Assembly (NCBI GenBank): GCA_964017185.1
Contig: OZ024879.1
Coordinates: 27,624,956-27,688,955 of the forward strand
Length of the DNA stretch: 64,000 bases
Direction: 5' to 3'
Source of the DNA: Rugalucina vietnamica
Taxonomy: Eukaryota > Mollusca > Bivalvia > Lucinida > Lucinidae
Below, piece by piece: positions 33,146-44,862 of the stretch. Under the pieces are notes generated by a model. It was not told where the DNA came from and made no database searches. It saw only the letters and a list, made by a program, of their open reading frames with translations. Position numbers and translations under genes: made by a program. The first letter of the stretch is position 1, and every line of letters starts with the position of its first letter.

Positions 33146-35109
33146 TTTATCTGTGTACTTTGATTTGCCCTCACGGCACAATACTTTCATATGAATTGAT
33201 ATGGATCAGCTTGGGATGTACACAGTTTTCATCATGTCCGAAATCAAGACCTGCCGAATTTATGTGCGTGACCTATTTCCCCTAGAAATGAGTTTAAACT
33301 TCGTGACACGCTACGGCCGCTCCAGTCTGGAACGGATTACCTCACATACTCAAGAACTCACCCAAGTATATCATACCAACCCCCTTTTGAGTGACAAGAA
33401 TTGCCGAAAAGACTTGAGAAAATGATTGAAATTGGTCTGTCCTCGCGACTGTCATTGTTGTGTCACGTGACGTCGCTTACGCATCAAGAAATAGATCGAG
33501 GGGCCCATGGGAAGTTTTCAGTGGCGCAAAATATGAAAATGCTTAATACTTTTTAAACAAATCGTTTAAAGGGTTTATTTAAGTGTTTTCATTATATAAA
33601 ATATATTTTCATCCCAATTTTTGCATTATTTGAATTTGTCGGATGACTGTTAGAATTCCTACGTTATGATCAACATACGGAAACTTTGTCAGAGCTTCGG
33701 AAACCCGGCGGAAATTGCCGAGTCCCAGAATATAGTCCCCTCGGCACCGCCCGTCCCCACGGAAAGCTTGTTGGGTCCCCGAGTCTACAAAATCCGGCAA
33801 AAAGTAGTTCTGTCGGACAGCTTTCCTGTTTTCATATTAAAAGGAGGTGCGCGGTAGCTCTTGGCCACTTTTTGTCGAGAAATTCTAGAAAAGAAACAAA
33901 ATATTAGAGACGTTTAGAAGCTGGAGGGCGGCACGGGGACTGATCTAGAGTATTTAGGCATAGGTATTTATGATTCTAAGTTCCTAGAATATTTCTAGGA
34001 ATTTTCATTTTGCAGATTTCGATTTCTACCGATGAGGAAAAAGAAAACAACAACAAAAATGACAACAACAACTCTTAGAAAAATACCGAAGATCAAGATT
34101 GGGAATCGAACCAGGACTTGAAATAGAGCATCTTGATTCACCTCGGCAGATTAGAAAAGTCAGGCACAGGAGCTCAAGTGAACGAATTGACACCGTTACC
34201 GTCCTCGAGAGACAGCCTGTGGTCATGTCCAGAATTTAGATCAACTTTCATGCGTTCGTCCGTCTAGAAGGTCTCGCCAGAAAATGTCCACCATTTTTTA
34301 GACTATTTTTCTTCTCCTTATTTTTATTTCTGCTGCGCCGTGAACAGCGAGCCTTGGAGATATGGTCATGCTGTGAGAGGAAGTCAGTCCCAATTACGCA
34401 GATCATGTTCTACACTGTTCGAACTAGATCAGTACCACGCACCTACAACGCCTGTGAGCACATCAAGGTCTACCCTGTTTGCTCAAGCTCATTTTTCTAT
34501 CATGTTCAGACCGTATAACGAGTACAAAATCCAGTTCTGTTCCGCTCACGGTGATCAGCCTGAGCCCGCTAGAACCTATAAGCGAATAACAGGAAACAAG
34601 TGCTATCTAGCCAGATTAGTCACCACATGCACAGGCCCGTGTGACACGTTTCTGAGCCGAGTCTACACCGTCCGCTATATAGACCGCGGACCGAGGCAAT
34701 CAACGAGTTAGAACAGAACAGAATAGAACTACGCCCGAGTTACTGGCTCTCCTCACGGAATACGCGTTTAGCAGCAAATTAAAGACATCTTTGTTATAGA
34801 AAAGTTTACTTAACTGCTTGTTGGACCTAGACGTACTGGTCTGAGAAGTTTGGGCTTCGAATCGGTACATGAGCGTACCGAGAACTTAAGCTTATATGTG
34901 GCCAAATAGAGGTTTATTTGGTGAGTTCCGATGGCTCGAGAATAGCCAGAACTCGTGTTTTAGAACATACAGTTCCCCTTTACAGAACTTGTTCGTGATT
35001 GAAGTTGCGGGAATCACGTCCGATGCAGTCATGGTCCGCGTGTTAGTGACTAGCAGAGACATCCTTGCGTTCGTTGAGACTCTTGGTTAGAGTAACTGAC
35101 GATGTAGAG
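33146..35109. other. Unexplained ~2-kb segment between direct repeats
   Basis: The segment is richer in GC than its surroundings. A 123-codon ORF (34,340-34,711) ends shortly after a TATA-like 'ctatatagaccg'. Its product (start MNSEPWRYGHAVRGS, with several Cys and Arg) matches no family I know. Other ORFs (33,201-33,425, 34,896-35,090) are short. No LTR signals, SINE heads or RT motifs were found. Confidence 0.4.
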
Positions 35110-35460
35110 CAATACTGTTAATTTCATATTTCTGGTGCAAGATTTAAACTCTTTGGCACAGTTACTTGTAAGCAATGAAAATGGAATTTGTTTATGTCTC
35201 AATCTATATAGTTCTGTGTTCTGTACAAATACTTGATATACTGTCTGTGTAATTCTAAAGCATGCAACCAAGTAAGAACAAATGCCTTGATGCCATTATT
35301 TCATATCGGCTTTGTTCATAGAAGTTGATACTGTTCTTATCCATTCCATCCATTTGAATAAAATGTTTCACTTTTGTGCATTGTGAAACATGACCGCAAT
35401 TAAATGTCACAGGCTAAAGTATAAATATATCAAGGGAGTTGCTTATTTGTCTGTCATTTA
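35110..35460. repeat. Direct repeat, right copy
   Basis: Right partner of 32,773-33,145. It ends exactly where a Penelope-tail fragment begins. Confidence 0.85.
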
Positions 35461-35560
35461 TAACATACATAAGGCGCCAACATAAAACAAAAAGAACCAC
35501 CACAGAAGTATCGCCTTGGAACGAGCAGTAACACAAAGTTACTGGCGGGCTTAAACATTG
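35461..35560 (-). repeat. Penelope-associated tail repeat, internal fragment
   Basis: In reverse orientation it holds the second stem strand (gaaccaccacagaag) and the hairpin strands, but a deletion between 'cgccaac' and 'ataaaacaaaaa' has removed internal bases and the 3' terminus is missing. Confidence 0.75.
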
Positions 35561-36416
35561 TAAATACCAACAATGGGCTTGAGAGGCAAAACAAGGTCTT
35601 CAAATATAACTTTCTGGAACAACAGAAGAATGCCTCATTGTCTAGAATGGTCTCCATTTTGATAACCGAATATCTGCCATCAATGATGTTAAAGTAAGTC
35701 TTCTTTGCAATACTTTTGCTTCATTATAAGAATTAGGTCTACAGTCAAAATCAACAAACCAATTTGGACATCAGTTTCATTTCAATCTTTGTTGAATGAC
35801 AACATGATTGTATTATTAATATGCAGTCAAGGAAATGATAGTAGTAACAAAAGTGAGACCAGCTGTGTGTGTAACTAGCCAGCTTCCTGGAGAGAAGCCC
35901 AGTGGTGTGGAAGATGCTCCAACACCTACATGATAATAAAATAATCTATGTTGATGATAATGATGATGATGATAATGATGATTTGAAGAAAGTCATGATA
36001 AGCAGATTCTTACACGTACATTTATTTCACTTGCTGAACATTATTTAAGATGACCAAGTGTATATTACAATAATAATCCTTTTTGATTTAATAAGTATTC
36101 GTATAACTAAGAGTTACACTTTCTTTAGAGGACATGAATATATTTTGCATGATGAGTTTGATGAAAAATTGTACATTAATATAAGTTTCACTGACAAGAA
36201 ACTTCAACTGAGACAAAATGAAGAATATATAATAGAAATCAATCATGAGTGTTTATATAAATGTCAGTGTATAAATTGCGAGGCACACCTGTTAATCGAC
36301 ATCAGCAACAAACGAAAGAAGAAAACAACAACAGTCACTGATGAAAAGAGATGAACACTTAGACCTACAGGTGTAAGTGAAAACATTTATTGCCTAAAGC
36401 AGCCAAAGTCAGTCTA
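35561..36416. other. Intergenic, no recognised gene
   Basis: It contains a short imperfect (GAT)n tract near 35,950. A 98-codon plus-strand ORF (36,058-36,354) has a hydrophobic start and a lysine-rich end (NKRKKKTTTVTDEKR). I see no family signature, and its status is unknown. Confidence 0.35.
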
Positions 36417-36667
36417 TTTTTTGATTCAGTTTAACGTCCCTTTCAAGATTATTTCAGCTCATATGAGACAGGCCAATCAGTAGGTGGAGCGAAAACGGGA
36501 GAACCCCGAGAAAAACCACCTGACACACCCGCAAGCAGAACTTGGCTTGTATCACATATGGCCAGAGCGGGACTCGAACCCACACCAGACACAGCGGTGA
36601 GATGATCGAATGGTTAAGTGCGGTAATGAAATATCAGCGCTCTTAACCACTCGGCCCCGGGAGCCGC
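36417..36667 (-). mobile_element. tRNA-derived SINE (family 1, copy 2)
   Basis: Same family as 13,811-14,050. Target-site duplication ccaaagtcagtcta at 36,403-36,416 and 36,668-36,681 is perfect. On the minus strand: tRNA-like head with ggccgagtggttaagag, B box gggttcgagtcc, body, and short A-tail. Confidence 0.9.
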
Positions 36668-37096
36668 CCAAAGTCAGTCTAAGTGACTCACAAACTCAAT
36701 GTCTAGTTTACGCAAAGGCATTCAGAAAATAATGAACTATTTTTTTTTAAGAAAAATCGGACATAACAGTTTATCAAAGGAATAAAAAATATCACCACAA
36801 ATTCTTGCGACTCCTTGTGTATGGAAACCCTTAATTGAAACAGAAAAACATAAAGTTTCTGTGTTCGCAAAATATGCAATTCAATCCGCTGGTAGGAGAC
36901 GTTATTTTTTTGTTACCTATAACTTTAAAGTTCTTTAAAATTGTACAAGTTATGACAGAAAATATACATTTTGTGTTTCTTTATGCATTTAGTATACTTG
37001 TCAATACTTTCAATATAAATAAATGTTCACAATTTGCATGGTCTGTCAAAGTTGCCAAGCATTTTTGAAAGGTGGTCATTAATAACTTTTCGAAAC

Positions 37097-37296
37097 CCCA
37101 GTGGCCGAGTGGTTAAGAGCGCTGTGTCTAATGTTGGTTCGAGCCCTACATGGTGCGCATGTCAGACAAGCCAAGTTCTGCTTGTGGGTGTGCCAGGTGT
37201 TTTTTCTCGGGGTTTCCCCAGTTTTTGCCCCACCTTCTGATTGGCTCTTCTCATATCAACTAAAATAATCTTGAAAGGGATACAAAACTGAATAAA
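37097..37296 (+). mobile_element. tRNA-derived SINE (family 1, copy 3)
   Basis: Plus-strand copy with the A box gtggccgagtggttaagagc, a deletion between the A and B boxes, the B box ggttcgagccc, the body 'caagccaagttctgcttg' and the end 'caaaactgaataaaaaa'. No target duplication was evident, so it is probably older. Confidence 0.82.
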
Positions 37297-39377
37297 AAAT
37301 ACAAGTTAGTGTAAAAACATGCCTTGGGTCTTTCCCACATCTTCTGTAAAGACTAGGGATGGCAAAGACTAAGGATCGCATACTACTCGAATATTCGAAT
37401 GCAAAAAAGCTATTCGATTTGTTTTTCTTTTTACGAACTTTTTTACGGATCTGATTTGATAATTGTCATAATTATAATAGTGTGATGTAACGTTGCTCAT
37501 ACTGGCATCAACTATCGTCACCTCATACAAATTGCAATTAAAGACCTACTTCTGAAGAAGCTAAAAGGGGTATTAATAATTAAAGATTGTAGTTTGCTTA
37601 TAGCAAACTTTGATTCTGGTTAGGCATGCATAAATATTAACAACAAATATAAGAAAATAATATCTTATTTTGCCCTGAAATCAACATCATAAGACATTAT
37701 AAACATAGTTTTTTTTATGCAAAAATACTGAAATTTATTTTTTTTTTCAAAGTTACTTTATTAGCCTTATATTGATATGTTCCCATGGTTGAAGTATATA
37801 ATGACACGTATGATGTGAAGATTTTACATAAAATAACATTTTTCTAGTCAAAATCAAAATCAAGGGTGCAACATTTTATGAGCTGTGATTATTGAGCTTT
37901 GCAATGATTATGAGCTGTGATTATTGTTTCAGCCTTGCCATGAAAACGATCTGACTTGAAAGTCTCTAGCTAAATTTTAACTTACACTAGCTAGATCCTT
38001 TTAAATTTGAGCCATAAAAGTTAGTAGCCATTTTTTAACCTTTGGAGCTGTTTAGCATATTTCCTCATGTCAAAGTTCATTTTGATTTATAGCATGGAAA
38101 TCTGTTTGACAGAAATGAGCCGTTATGTGAGAAAACCGAGCTGTAGGGTTTCCGACAATGTCCAACAAAAACCACCGGCTGAAGATAGTTAGAGGCTTGA
38201 AATTTTGTTGTTAGGTAGTAGAGAAATTGTATTGTCCAAGTAGGGAAAGCAAAAGTCGCTTATCAGCTTTTCAGCTATCTGCAACTTTGATTTCGCATAT
38301 TTGAAAATATCTGAGATTTCTCGTGTCACTGCTCATATGACAAATGGATATGTGATTATTATTTGATTTTTGATACTTCTAAAAATAAATCATATAGAGT
38401 TTCAATTTGTTTGTAGCATGTAAATGCCATTGATAAAATGATTTGGCAAAACTATGAAAAATAATTGCATAGAGCTAACTGTATGTCCCCATGAAGAAAG
38501 TCACAGCTCGTTCTAAATCACAGCATGTTGTAAAATATGTTTTAAGTTGTTCAAAGATTTCATGAATGATACATGATGTAACTAAAGGAATCAAAGAAAG
38601 GAAAAAGAGAAGCAGATGTCATCAGATAAAATTGGAAAATACATTTATCAAAATACCAATTTTAATAAAAGATAATTACATCGAGTAGTTGTCAGGAGAT
38701 TTAGCTAATTAAGGTTAATTAGAGACGACCAGCTAATTAGAATTATGCTAATAAAGGACACTGGACTGCCCCTAGTTTGGTTCTACTATTTTATTCTTAT
38801 ACGTTACGTTTACATGCTGTTCTTCCTCCAAAGCAAAATAGTATGTTATTTCTTCAATATATACATCATTGAAGACCAACAAGTATACTCACCTTTAGCC
38901 GTCTGCTCAAAATCACAATTGTGTCGACAAATCAACCAAAATGTACCGCTAGTTTATCTTCTCGCGGATGAGGCATGTGCTTTTATGAGCTTTTAACGTC
39001 TTCGTTGACCGCTTCTCAAACTTTTGCAAAGATGTGTTAAGATTAATTTGATGTTTTAAGGTGAATCTAGAGACTGCACTTCAAAAATGTACATTGCTGA
39101 CCTAAATTTGTATATATTTTTTTTTCATTTTATGAAGAAAACAATGAAACACCTGACTATATTGACTTTAATCAACACAACTCCCGAACATATCGGCTTG
39201 AAGAATAGACCCCGTGAACGCGGAGGTTAAGTATCGGGAAGAAGAAAGAAACAACTCTTATTTCAATTTTATAGCTACATCACTTTTGTTTCATTTCTGC
39301 TACAATTGCAGTAGAGCACTTCTTCCTACAAACATACTCTTCTGCATGCAGCGTCGCTGCTGTCTCCCACAGGTTAG
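37297..39377. other. Intergenic, nothing recognised
   Basis: AT-rich sequence. The only internal repeat seen is 'atgagctgtgattattg', occurring twice near 37,880-37,925. The ORF at 38,745-38,996 has no signature. Confidence 0.4.
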
Positions 39378-39770
39378 AAAAAGGTACAAGTAGGCAAAGA
39401 TCAGGAAAAGGTGCAATCAGCAAAAGATTTCCACTCCAAAAACCCGAGGTGAGAAAAAACCAAACTAACAATCAGGTACCTATACAATGAAAACATTTCG
39501 TAAGCCGAATGAGCAGCTATTTTCCCAATAGGTGGCCAATCAGTTACCTTAACTTTACTAAAATATGAAAGCATACATAAGGCGCCAACAGCACAAAAAT
39601 ATTAAACACCAAGACATAAAACAAAACGAACCACCACAGAAGTATCGACTTGGAAAGATCAGAAACAAAAAGTTACTGGCGGGCTTAAATCGATTTCACA
39701 CGGCCGTAACCTCACCCTCAGCTTCTGCAGTGGTTCATAACATTTATTTAGTTCTAGTCAATGAATCATG
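39378..39770 (-). repeat. Penelope-associated tail repeat, copy B
   Basis: A nearly full tail in reverse orientation, from the terminus 'aaaaaggtacaagtaggcaa' to the stem strand and about 30 bp beyond. One hairpin strand has drifted (GTTTCTG instead of GTTACTG), so this copy is probably older. The plus-strand ORF here is a chance frame. Confidence 0.82.
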
Positions 39771-41611
39771 TGCGCGATAACGTGATGTAAATCATTCCTT
39801 GTTGTACAGATTTTCGCGATTGTACGTAGTATTTCACACATTTGGCTGCTTATACCGATTACAATTTTCGCCTGTGAGAAAGGTGTGCTGCATAATTCCT
39901 TTTTTAATCCTACTTTAGTGTCTCTAATAATGATAAATGCAGATTTGCACGAACAACGGGATGATGATTATATCTAATGGGCATAATCCAATTTCGTCTA
40001 AAGCCTAAATGTCTCTTACCTAGTTAGATTTAAGACAAAAGTCAAGCCATACCGAGTTAGAGGTGATAGTCGTCTTGCTTTTGATCAACAATCTATTATC
40101 AACAACATTTGAGTAATTTTCGTCCACTTATGGTCCCGGGTTTCTTTCGAATATAACACACTCTCCATATATACTCTGTTTACTCTTATGTTAATTCTAT
40201 GTTGCAATGCGAAAGTTTAAATTAAACTATCACATATTGTTATTGCATATTCAAAAACTGTCAGAGGGGACAAAAAAGAAACTTGAGAAAAAACGTAAAT
40301 ATTTTCTAGAGAATACAGACAATCAGGAACCGAAGTTTTAATTTTACGACGAGGATATCGCATCTTCTGTTATTCAGGAAGTGTTAAGAAACATCAACGA
40401 AAAGGGGACAAAATATACGGAAAGCTATAAACAGAGAGCCGTAATAACAAGGCGCTTTCCGTATAAAATCGGGAGCTGACATCGACGAGCGCACAGACCT
40501 TTACGTTGCAAAACTTATCGTATGCAGAAAAGATCCAAACAAGGTTGTGACGGCGTTTCCGGTGAGACGTCTTCATTCTGAAACAGAAAAAGGATATTTG
40601 TGTTTTTTCAACCTATATGAGCCAACGCGCAAGAAAATCAACAAAATGCTTAGGTGAAAACAAAGAAGCGGATGCAGATCAGTTGTGCAGTAACTGCACA
40701 GCTGATCAGCGCCATTGTTTTTGCTACATGGATAGAGTAATCCCTCTTCTTCCTAAATCCGAAATTTCAAGCTTCTAGCCACCTTCAGTGACAGTACGGA
40801 TCGGTCTGTGTCGGACCTAGTCCGAAACCCAAATTGTTGTTTTTTCTCATGCGATGGCTCATACATAAATGTAGACATCAAACTACACTTTCAAAGCGTT
40901 AAACTAAAACGTATGCAACATATTAGTATTTTATCAGTTGAAGTCCGTCTTGTGAAATATTGCAGTGTATTCTGTGTCTCCGATGCATGAAAAACATGAA
41001 ACACCTGCAAGCGAGGACTTATCAATCTGTGAAATTGGTTTTTAAAATATATGTCTTTGTTTTTATTATTATTAGTAGTATTATGATGTCATGATGATGT
41101 CAATACATCAAGATTAATATTAAGCAAAAGTAAAAGAAAATCAAGATTATGAACTTTAAAAGATGTCAAAAACATCTGGCAATCTTGACCTCGCTCATCA
41201 CAGGCAATGTTTATTGGCGGCGCCTTTTATGTGGCTTCCATAATCTAAGTTGCGGTGTCTGTCTTTGATCGTATTGTGTAACATGTCTGCGACCGCACGT
41301 GTTTGTCTCGAAAAGTTAAACATTTGTTCACTTGCCTTTCAAAATTCAATGGGTCAAGATGTGTTTTGAGTTAGTTATTGTCATTTTGCTACGGGTCGGA
41401 GTTATGGTCGGCGACGACGGGACAGTACCATAGCTGGTAAACGGTTGCCGGTTGTGCGAGAGGAAAGGCGGCGTCGTGCATTGCACGCTTAAACAGACGG
41501 TCGTTGTGATCGACGTCACAGACTGACCTGGGGAAGCAGTCATTGCCGGTCCAGAAACCTTGGTTACAGGGTATAAGGGCCGGGCATCGTATGTTGTCGT
41601 GCCAAAGACAA
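39771..41611. other. Intergenic, no recognised gene
   Basis: Short ORFs on both strands lack motifs. The segment 41,380-41,610 is more GC-rich than its neighbourhood and ends abruptly at the Penelope RT fragment, but I cannot identify it. Confidence 0.4.
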
Positions 41612-42015
41612 CTCTATACATTTCGCAACGTATTAGGTTTGGTAGAGTCTGCAATCATGTTACAGACTTCAACGCTCGAAATAGATGTTTAACGGCAAAA
41701 CTTCTCCAACAGGGCTATCGGTATCATAAACTTCGAAAAACCTTTCCTAAATTTTATCGTAGACACTATGAATTGATTTCCAAATATAATGTTGGGTTAA
41801 AAAAAAAAAGGTACAAGTAGGCAAAGATCAGGAAAAGGCGCAATCAGAAAATGATTCCCACTCCAAAAACCGAGGCGGGAAAAAACCAAACCAACAATAC
41901 GCTTTAAAGACGCTTTTAAATGAGGGCCTTTCGGAACCAGAATTTTATGGTGACTTGTTTTACAAATTCAAGAAACTTATAGGAAGTAATGATTTTTCTT
42001 TTTCTTTTCAGTTTA
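41612..42015 (+). pseudogene. Penelope-like RT, C-terminal fragment
   Basis: It matches 12,394-12,690 of the Penelope-like ORF (ISQRIRFGRVCNHVTDFNAR and KLLQQGYRYHKLRKTF). After GLK it is interrupted by a reversed tail fragment (41,801-41,900), resumes with TLLNEGLSEPEFYGDL, and then jumps directly to the tail repeat at 42,016. About 400 bp present in the reference copy are therefore missing. It is not functional. Confidence 0.85.
41801..41900 (-). repeat. Reversed ~100-bp terminus of the tail repeat inside the RT fragment
   Basis: It starts with an A-run plus 'ggtacaagtaggcaaagatc' and covers only the last ~90 nt of the tail family in reverse orientation. Flanks 'gggttaaa' and 'gctttaaa' suggest a short ttaaa target duplication. 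Confidence 0.7.
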
Positions 42016-42410
42016 GAATGTTATGAACCACTGCAGAAGCTGAGGGTGAGGTTACGGCCGTGTAAAATCGATTTAAACCCGCCAGTAACTTTTTGTTACT
42101 GATCGTTCCAAGTCGATACTTCTGTGGTGGTTCTTTTTGTTTTATGTCTTGGTGTTTAATATTTTTGTGCTGTTGGCGCCTTATGTATGTTTTCTTATTT
42201 TTAGTTTAGTTAAGGTAACTGATTGACCAGCTATAGGGAAAATAGCTGCTCATTCGGCTTACGAAATGTTTTCATGGTATAGGTACCTGATTGTTAGTTT
42301 GGTTTTGGTATAGGTATCTGATTGTTAGTTTGGTTTTTTCCCACCTAGGGTTTTTGGAGTGGGTATCTTTTGCTGATTGCGCCTTTTCCTGATCTTTGCC
42401 TACTTGTACC
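42016..42410 (+). repeat. Penelope-associated tail repeat, copy C
   Basis: A full tail with the 15-nt stem strands and the hairpin CAGTAAC-TTTTT-GTTACTG. A tandem duplication of about 32 bp containing 'ggtataggtacctgattg' lies at about 42,276-42,340. It ends at 'gcctacttgtacc'. Confidence 0.85.
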
Positions 42411-42796
42411 GTTTAATATATGCACCTCAACGCGACAAAATGTACCTTCGGACATTCTGACATTACTTAGAGAAAGCAGCAGAAAAGCGGAAAAATCATG
42501 TATTATATATTTTGGAAATGACACTGTGATTTACTGGGCGACCAAATGAATATGTTTAAAACATTTATTTTCTACATTTGGAGTTATCCGCCCTTGTTTT
42601 TGTCCATAATTTACTTATTTTTCTATATATATATCGCAAACAGGTAACCATAGCAACCGCACCATGTTAAAATGGACAAAATAATTTCACAAGATTGCCT
42701 GTAAAGATGATATGCTTCTATTTTAAAAATAGGTTCTGACAAATGTTCAGACATGTGAATGCTTACTCCGATATGGAGCAATCGTTGTATGCAGAA

Positions 42797-43034
42797 AGGT
42801 ACAAGTAGGCAAAGATCAGGAAAAGGCGCAATCAGAAAAAGATTCCCACTCCAAAAACTGAGGTGGGAAAAAACCAAACTAACAACCCACACCATGAAAC
42901 ACACCGTAAGCCGAATGAGCAGCTATTTTCCCAATAGGTGGCCTTAGGTTACCTTAACAAAAACTATGCAAACACAAATAAGGCGCCAACAGCACAAATA
43001 ATTTTTTAAAACACCGAGACATAAAACAAAAAGA
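42797..43034 (-). repeat. Penelope-associated tail repeat, truncated copy D
   Basis: Reverse orientation, from the terminus 'aaaggtacaagtaggcaaag' to 'acataaaacaaaaagaa', where it stops before the structured part. Confidence 0.82.
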
Positions 43035-43267
43035 AGAGACTGTGCAGAAATTTCAGATGATGAAACAAATGCATTGAGCATATAGATATATGATATAACA
43101 GAGATATGCTTAAAGTCCATTGCTTTGTTATAATTCCAGGGGCAGCATTACCTCTGTAAGCTGTGTACAGTGAAGCCCCACTTCTTCAGGACGAAGTCCA
43201 GAGGCATCTACAGGACCAGCACTGTGGCGTTGGCCACACATGTGTCGGCTGTGGATTCCTATTTGCT

Positions 43268-43379
43268 GCCAGTTTTATAAAGGGTCACTTATGAAGGCCC
43301 ATAACCCGAAATTGTACAATATGGCCCACCTTTTCACTTTCAATGTTTTTACTGATTCCAAAGGATCTAACAATTATAT
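43268..43379 (+). repeat. ~370-bp dispersed repeat, left part split by the LTR element
   Basis: It shares 'gctgccagttttataaaggg' and 'aattgtacaatatggcccac' with 10,141-10,547 and with the right part at 57,543-57,900. Bases 43,376-43,379 (atat) are the left target duplication of the inserted element. Confidence 0.75.
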
Positions 43380-44190
43380 TGTGGCAAGCCTGGGCGATTG
43401 ATTGTTTATTGTCATGAGATTTCGCGACTTCGCAATACATTTTGAGCTGTAGATTCCAAAATCGCTTTCCATTTACATTCATGTTACTTATATCGATCGA
43501 TCAACTTTAGTTCTTACTAATTAAACCAAATTCAGCGTTTATTTGCCGTTATTTTGGATGTTTGGGAATGAAATTATAAGTTTAATTGGTTTTGAAGTTT
43601 CTGCTCCTTCCGCGTTCGTCTGCGCATCTGTCTCGCGCATTCCGGATATTTTGACCGAAGTTCGGTATTTGGCGGTACCTGGGGTGCGGTACCGGAACCG
43701 GAATACCGATTCTGGACCGGACCTCAGGTACCGGAGCTGCTCTACTATATAAGGCGACCGTTGGAGCCGAACTTCGGTTGTGTCCTCAATCTCTCGTCAA
43801 AGAGCACGTTTCAACGCTTTTGTCATCCAAAAATGCAATAATACTTCTTCTACTCCTACCATAATAGTACCATTACAGTTTACATTGATATTGGTGAGAG
43901 TTAGTTACTATTTTAACCATTTTAAGACAGTTTCTCTAGTCTACTTATATAATTATCTCTTTAAGTCATTAGTTTCCGTGGGTCAAATCTTCATTCTTTC
44001 TCTCGGGTAGCCACACTAGTTCCCCTTGAGGTAGCCTACCAAGGCCTGTACCAATACCATTTAAGTAACTTCACCATTAGTTGAATAATAATTAAAGAAT
44101 TGATTCGAGAGACTTTGTTCCTTGTGATTTATTCACCGGACTTATAGCAACCCCGGTCACTCAAGAACCCCAGAGCCTAGGGTTGTTACA
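43380..44190 (+). repeat. 5' LTR
   Basis: 811 bp, starts TGTGGCAAGCCTGG and ends GGGTTGTTACA. U3 carries a dense cluster of GGTACC/ACCGG motifs at about 43,671-43,735, followed by the TATA box. ATTAAA at 44,091-44,096 is a candidate polyadenylation signal. A GGTGAGAG at about 43,889 could be a splice donor. ORFs inside the LTR (43,543-43,752, 43,780-44,010) recur in the 3' LTR and are not genes. Confidence 0.93.
43746..43754 (+). promoter_or_regulatory. TATA box in the LTR
   Basis: TATATAAGG, duplicated at 57,098-57,106 in the 3' LTR. Transcription would start about 25-30 bp downstream. Confidence 0.7.
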
Positions 44191-44191
44191 C

Positions 44192-44213
44192 TGGTGGCAG
44201 CGCGCTGGGATTC
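44192..44213 (+). promoter_or_regulatory. Primer-binding site, tRNA-Leu type
   Basis: TGGTGGCAGCG followed by CGCTGGGATTCG, one base after the LTR. It matches the complement of the tRNA-Leu(AAG)-type 3' end (TGGTGGCAGCG then GTGGGATTCG) with a 2-nt insertion, as I recall that tRNA. Confidence 0.75.
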
Positions 44214-44862
44214 GTACAGCTTTCCAGTAGTTCCAGAAGTCGGCATATTTTTCCGGTGTTATACAACGCTACCATTTTGTTTGTGTATTCAATGGTGATG
44301 GTGCAGAGATAACAGCATTTTGTTCTACATACAAATTTGTCTTTGGAGATCAACATGTCTTACAGATAGATCAACACCAGCTATCCAGTTTTAGTCAGAC
44401 TCTGGTCACTTAAACCAGCTCAGAAATGTATTCCAGAAGACTGACATACTGTGATATGTACCAAATTAAAATATTTCACATGGCTATCTATGAACGCAGA
44501 TCTGGCTATCTATGAACACAGATTAGGCAATCCTGAACTGATAAAATTGTTCTAGATTTATTTTGTGATACCTTCATCAATAGATTTAGTAATCTGGCAA
44601 CAATTTTCTTCTGGACTATATCAGCTCACCTATATTTATCATCATGTTGTACTGCGACGATTTGGTCATTTCACAAGAAGAAGTCATTATATCAGAAGAA
44701 GAAAGTTTTGTTGTATTTGTTTTAATATTGATCATTCTTCAACAATATACATCAGTTAGTACACAATAGATTTGACAATATAAATCAAATATCTTTAACA
44801 ATTTTTGAATATAATTGTGTTTAATTTACTTGAAACTGAACTGATTTGTGTTTGACTGAAAT
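44214..44862 (+). other. Leader between the primer site and gag
   Basis: AT-rich untranslated leader, about 650 nt, with several short upstream ATGs. It would hold the packaging signal, but I see no specific motif. Confidence 0.6.

Noticed and set aside
43543-44010. Two ORFs inside the LTR, repeated at 56,895-57,362
   Set aside because: They recur only because the LTR is duplicated. They have no motif and cover the TATA box and transcription start region.
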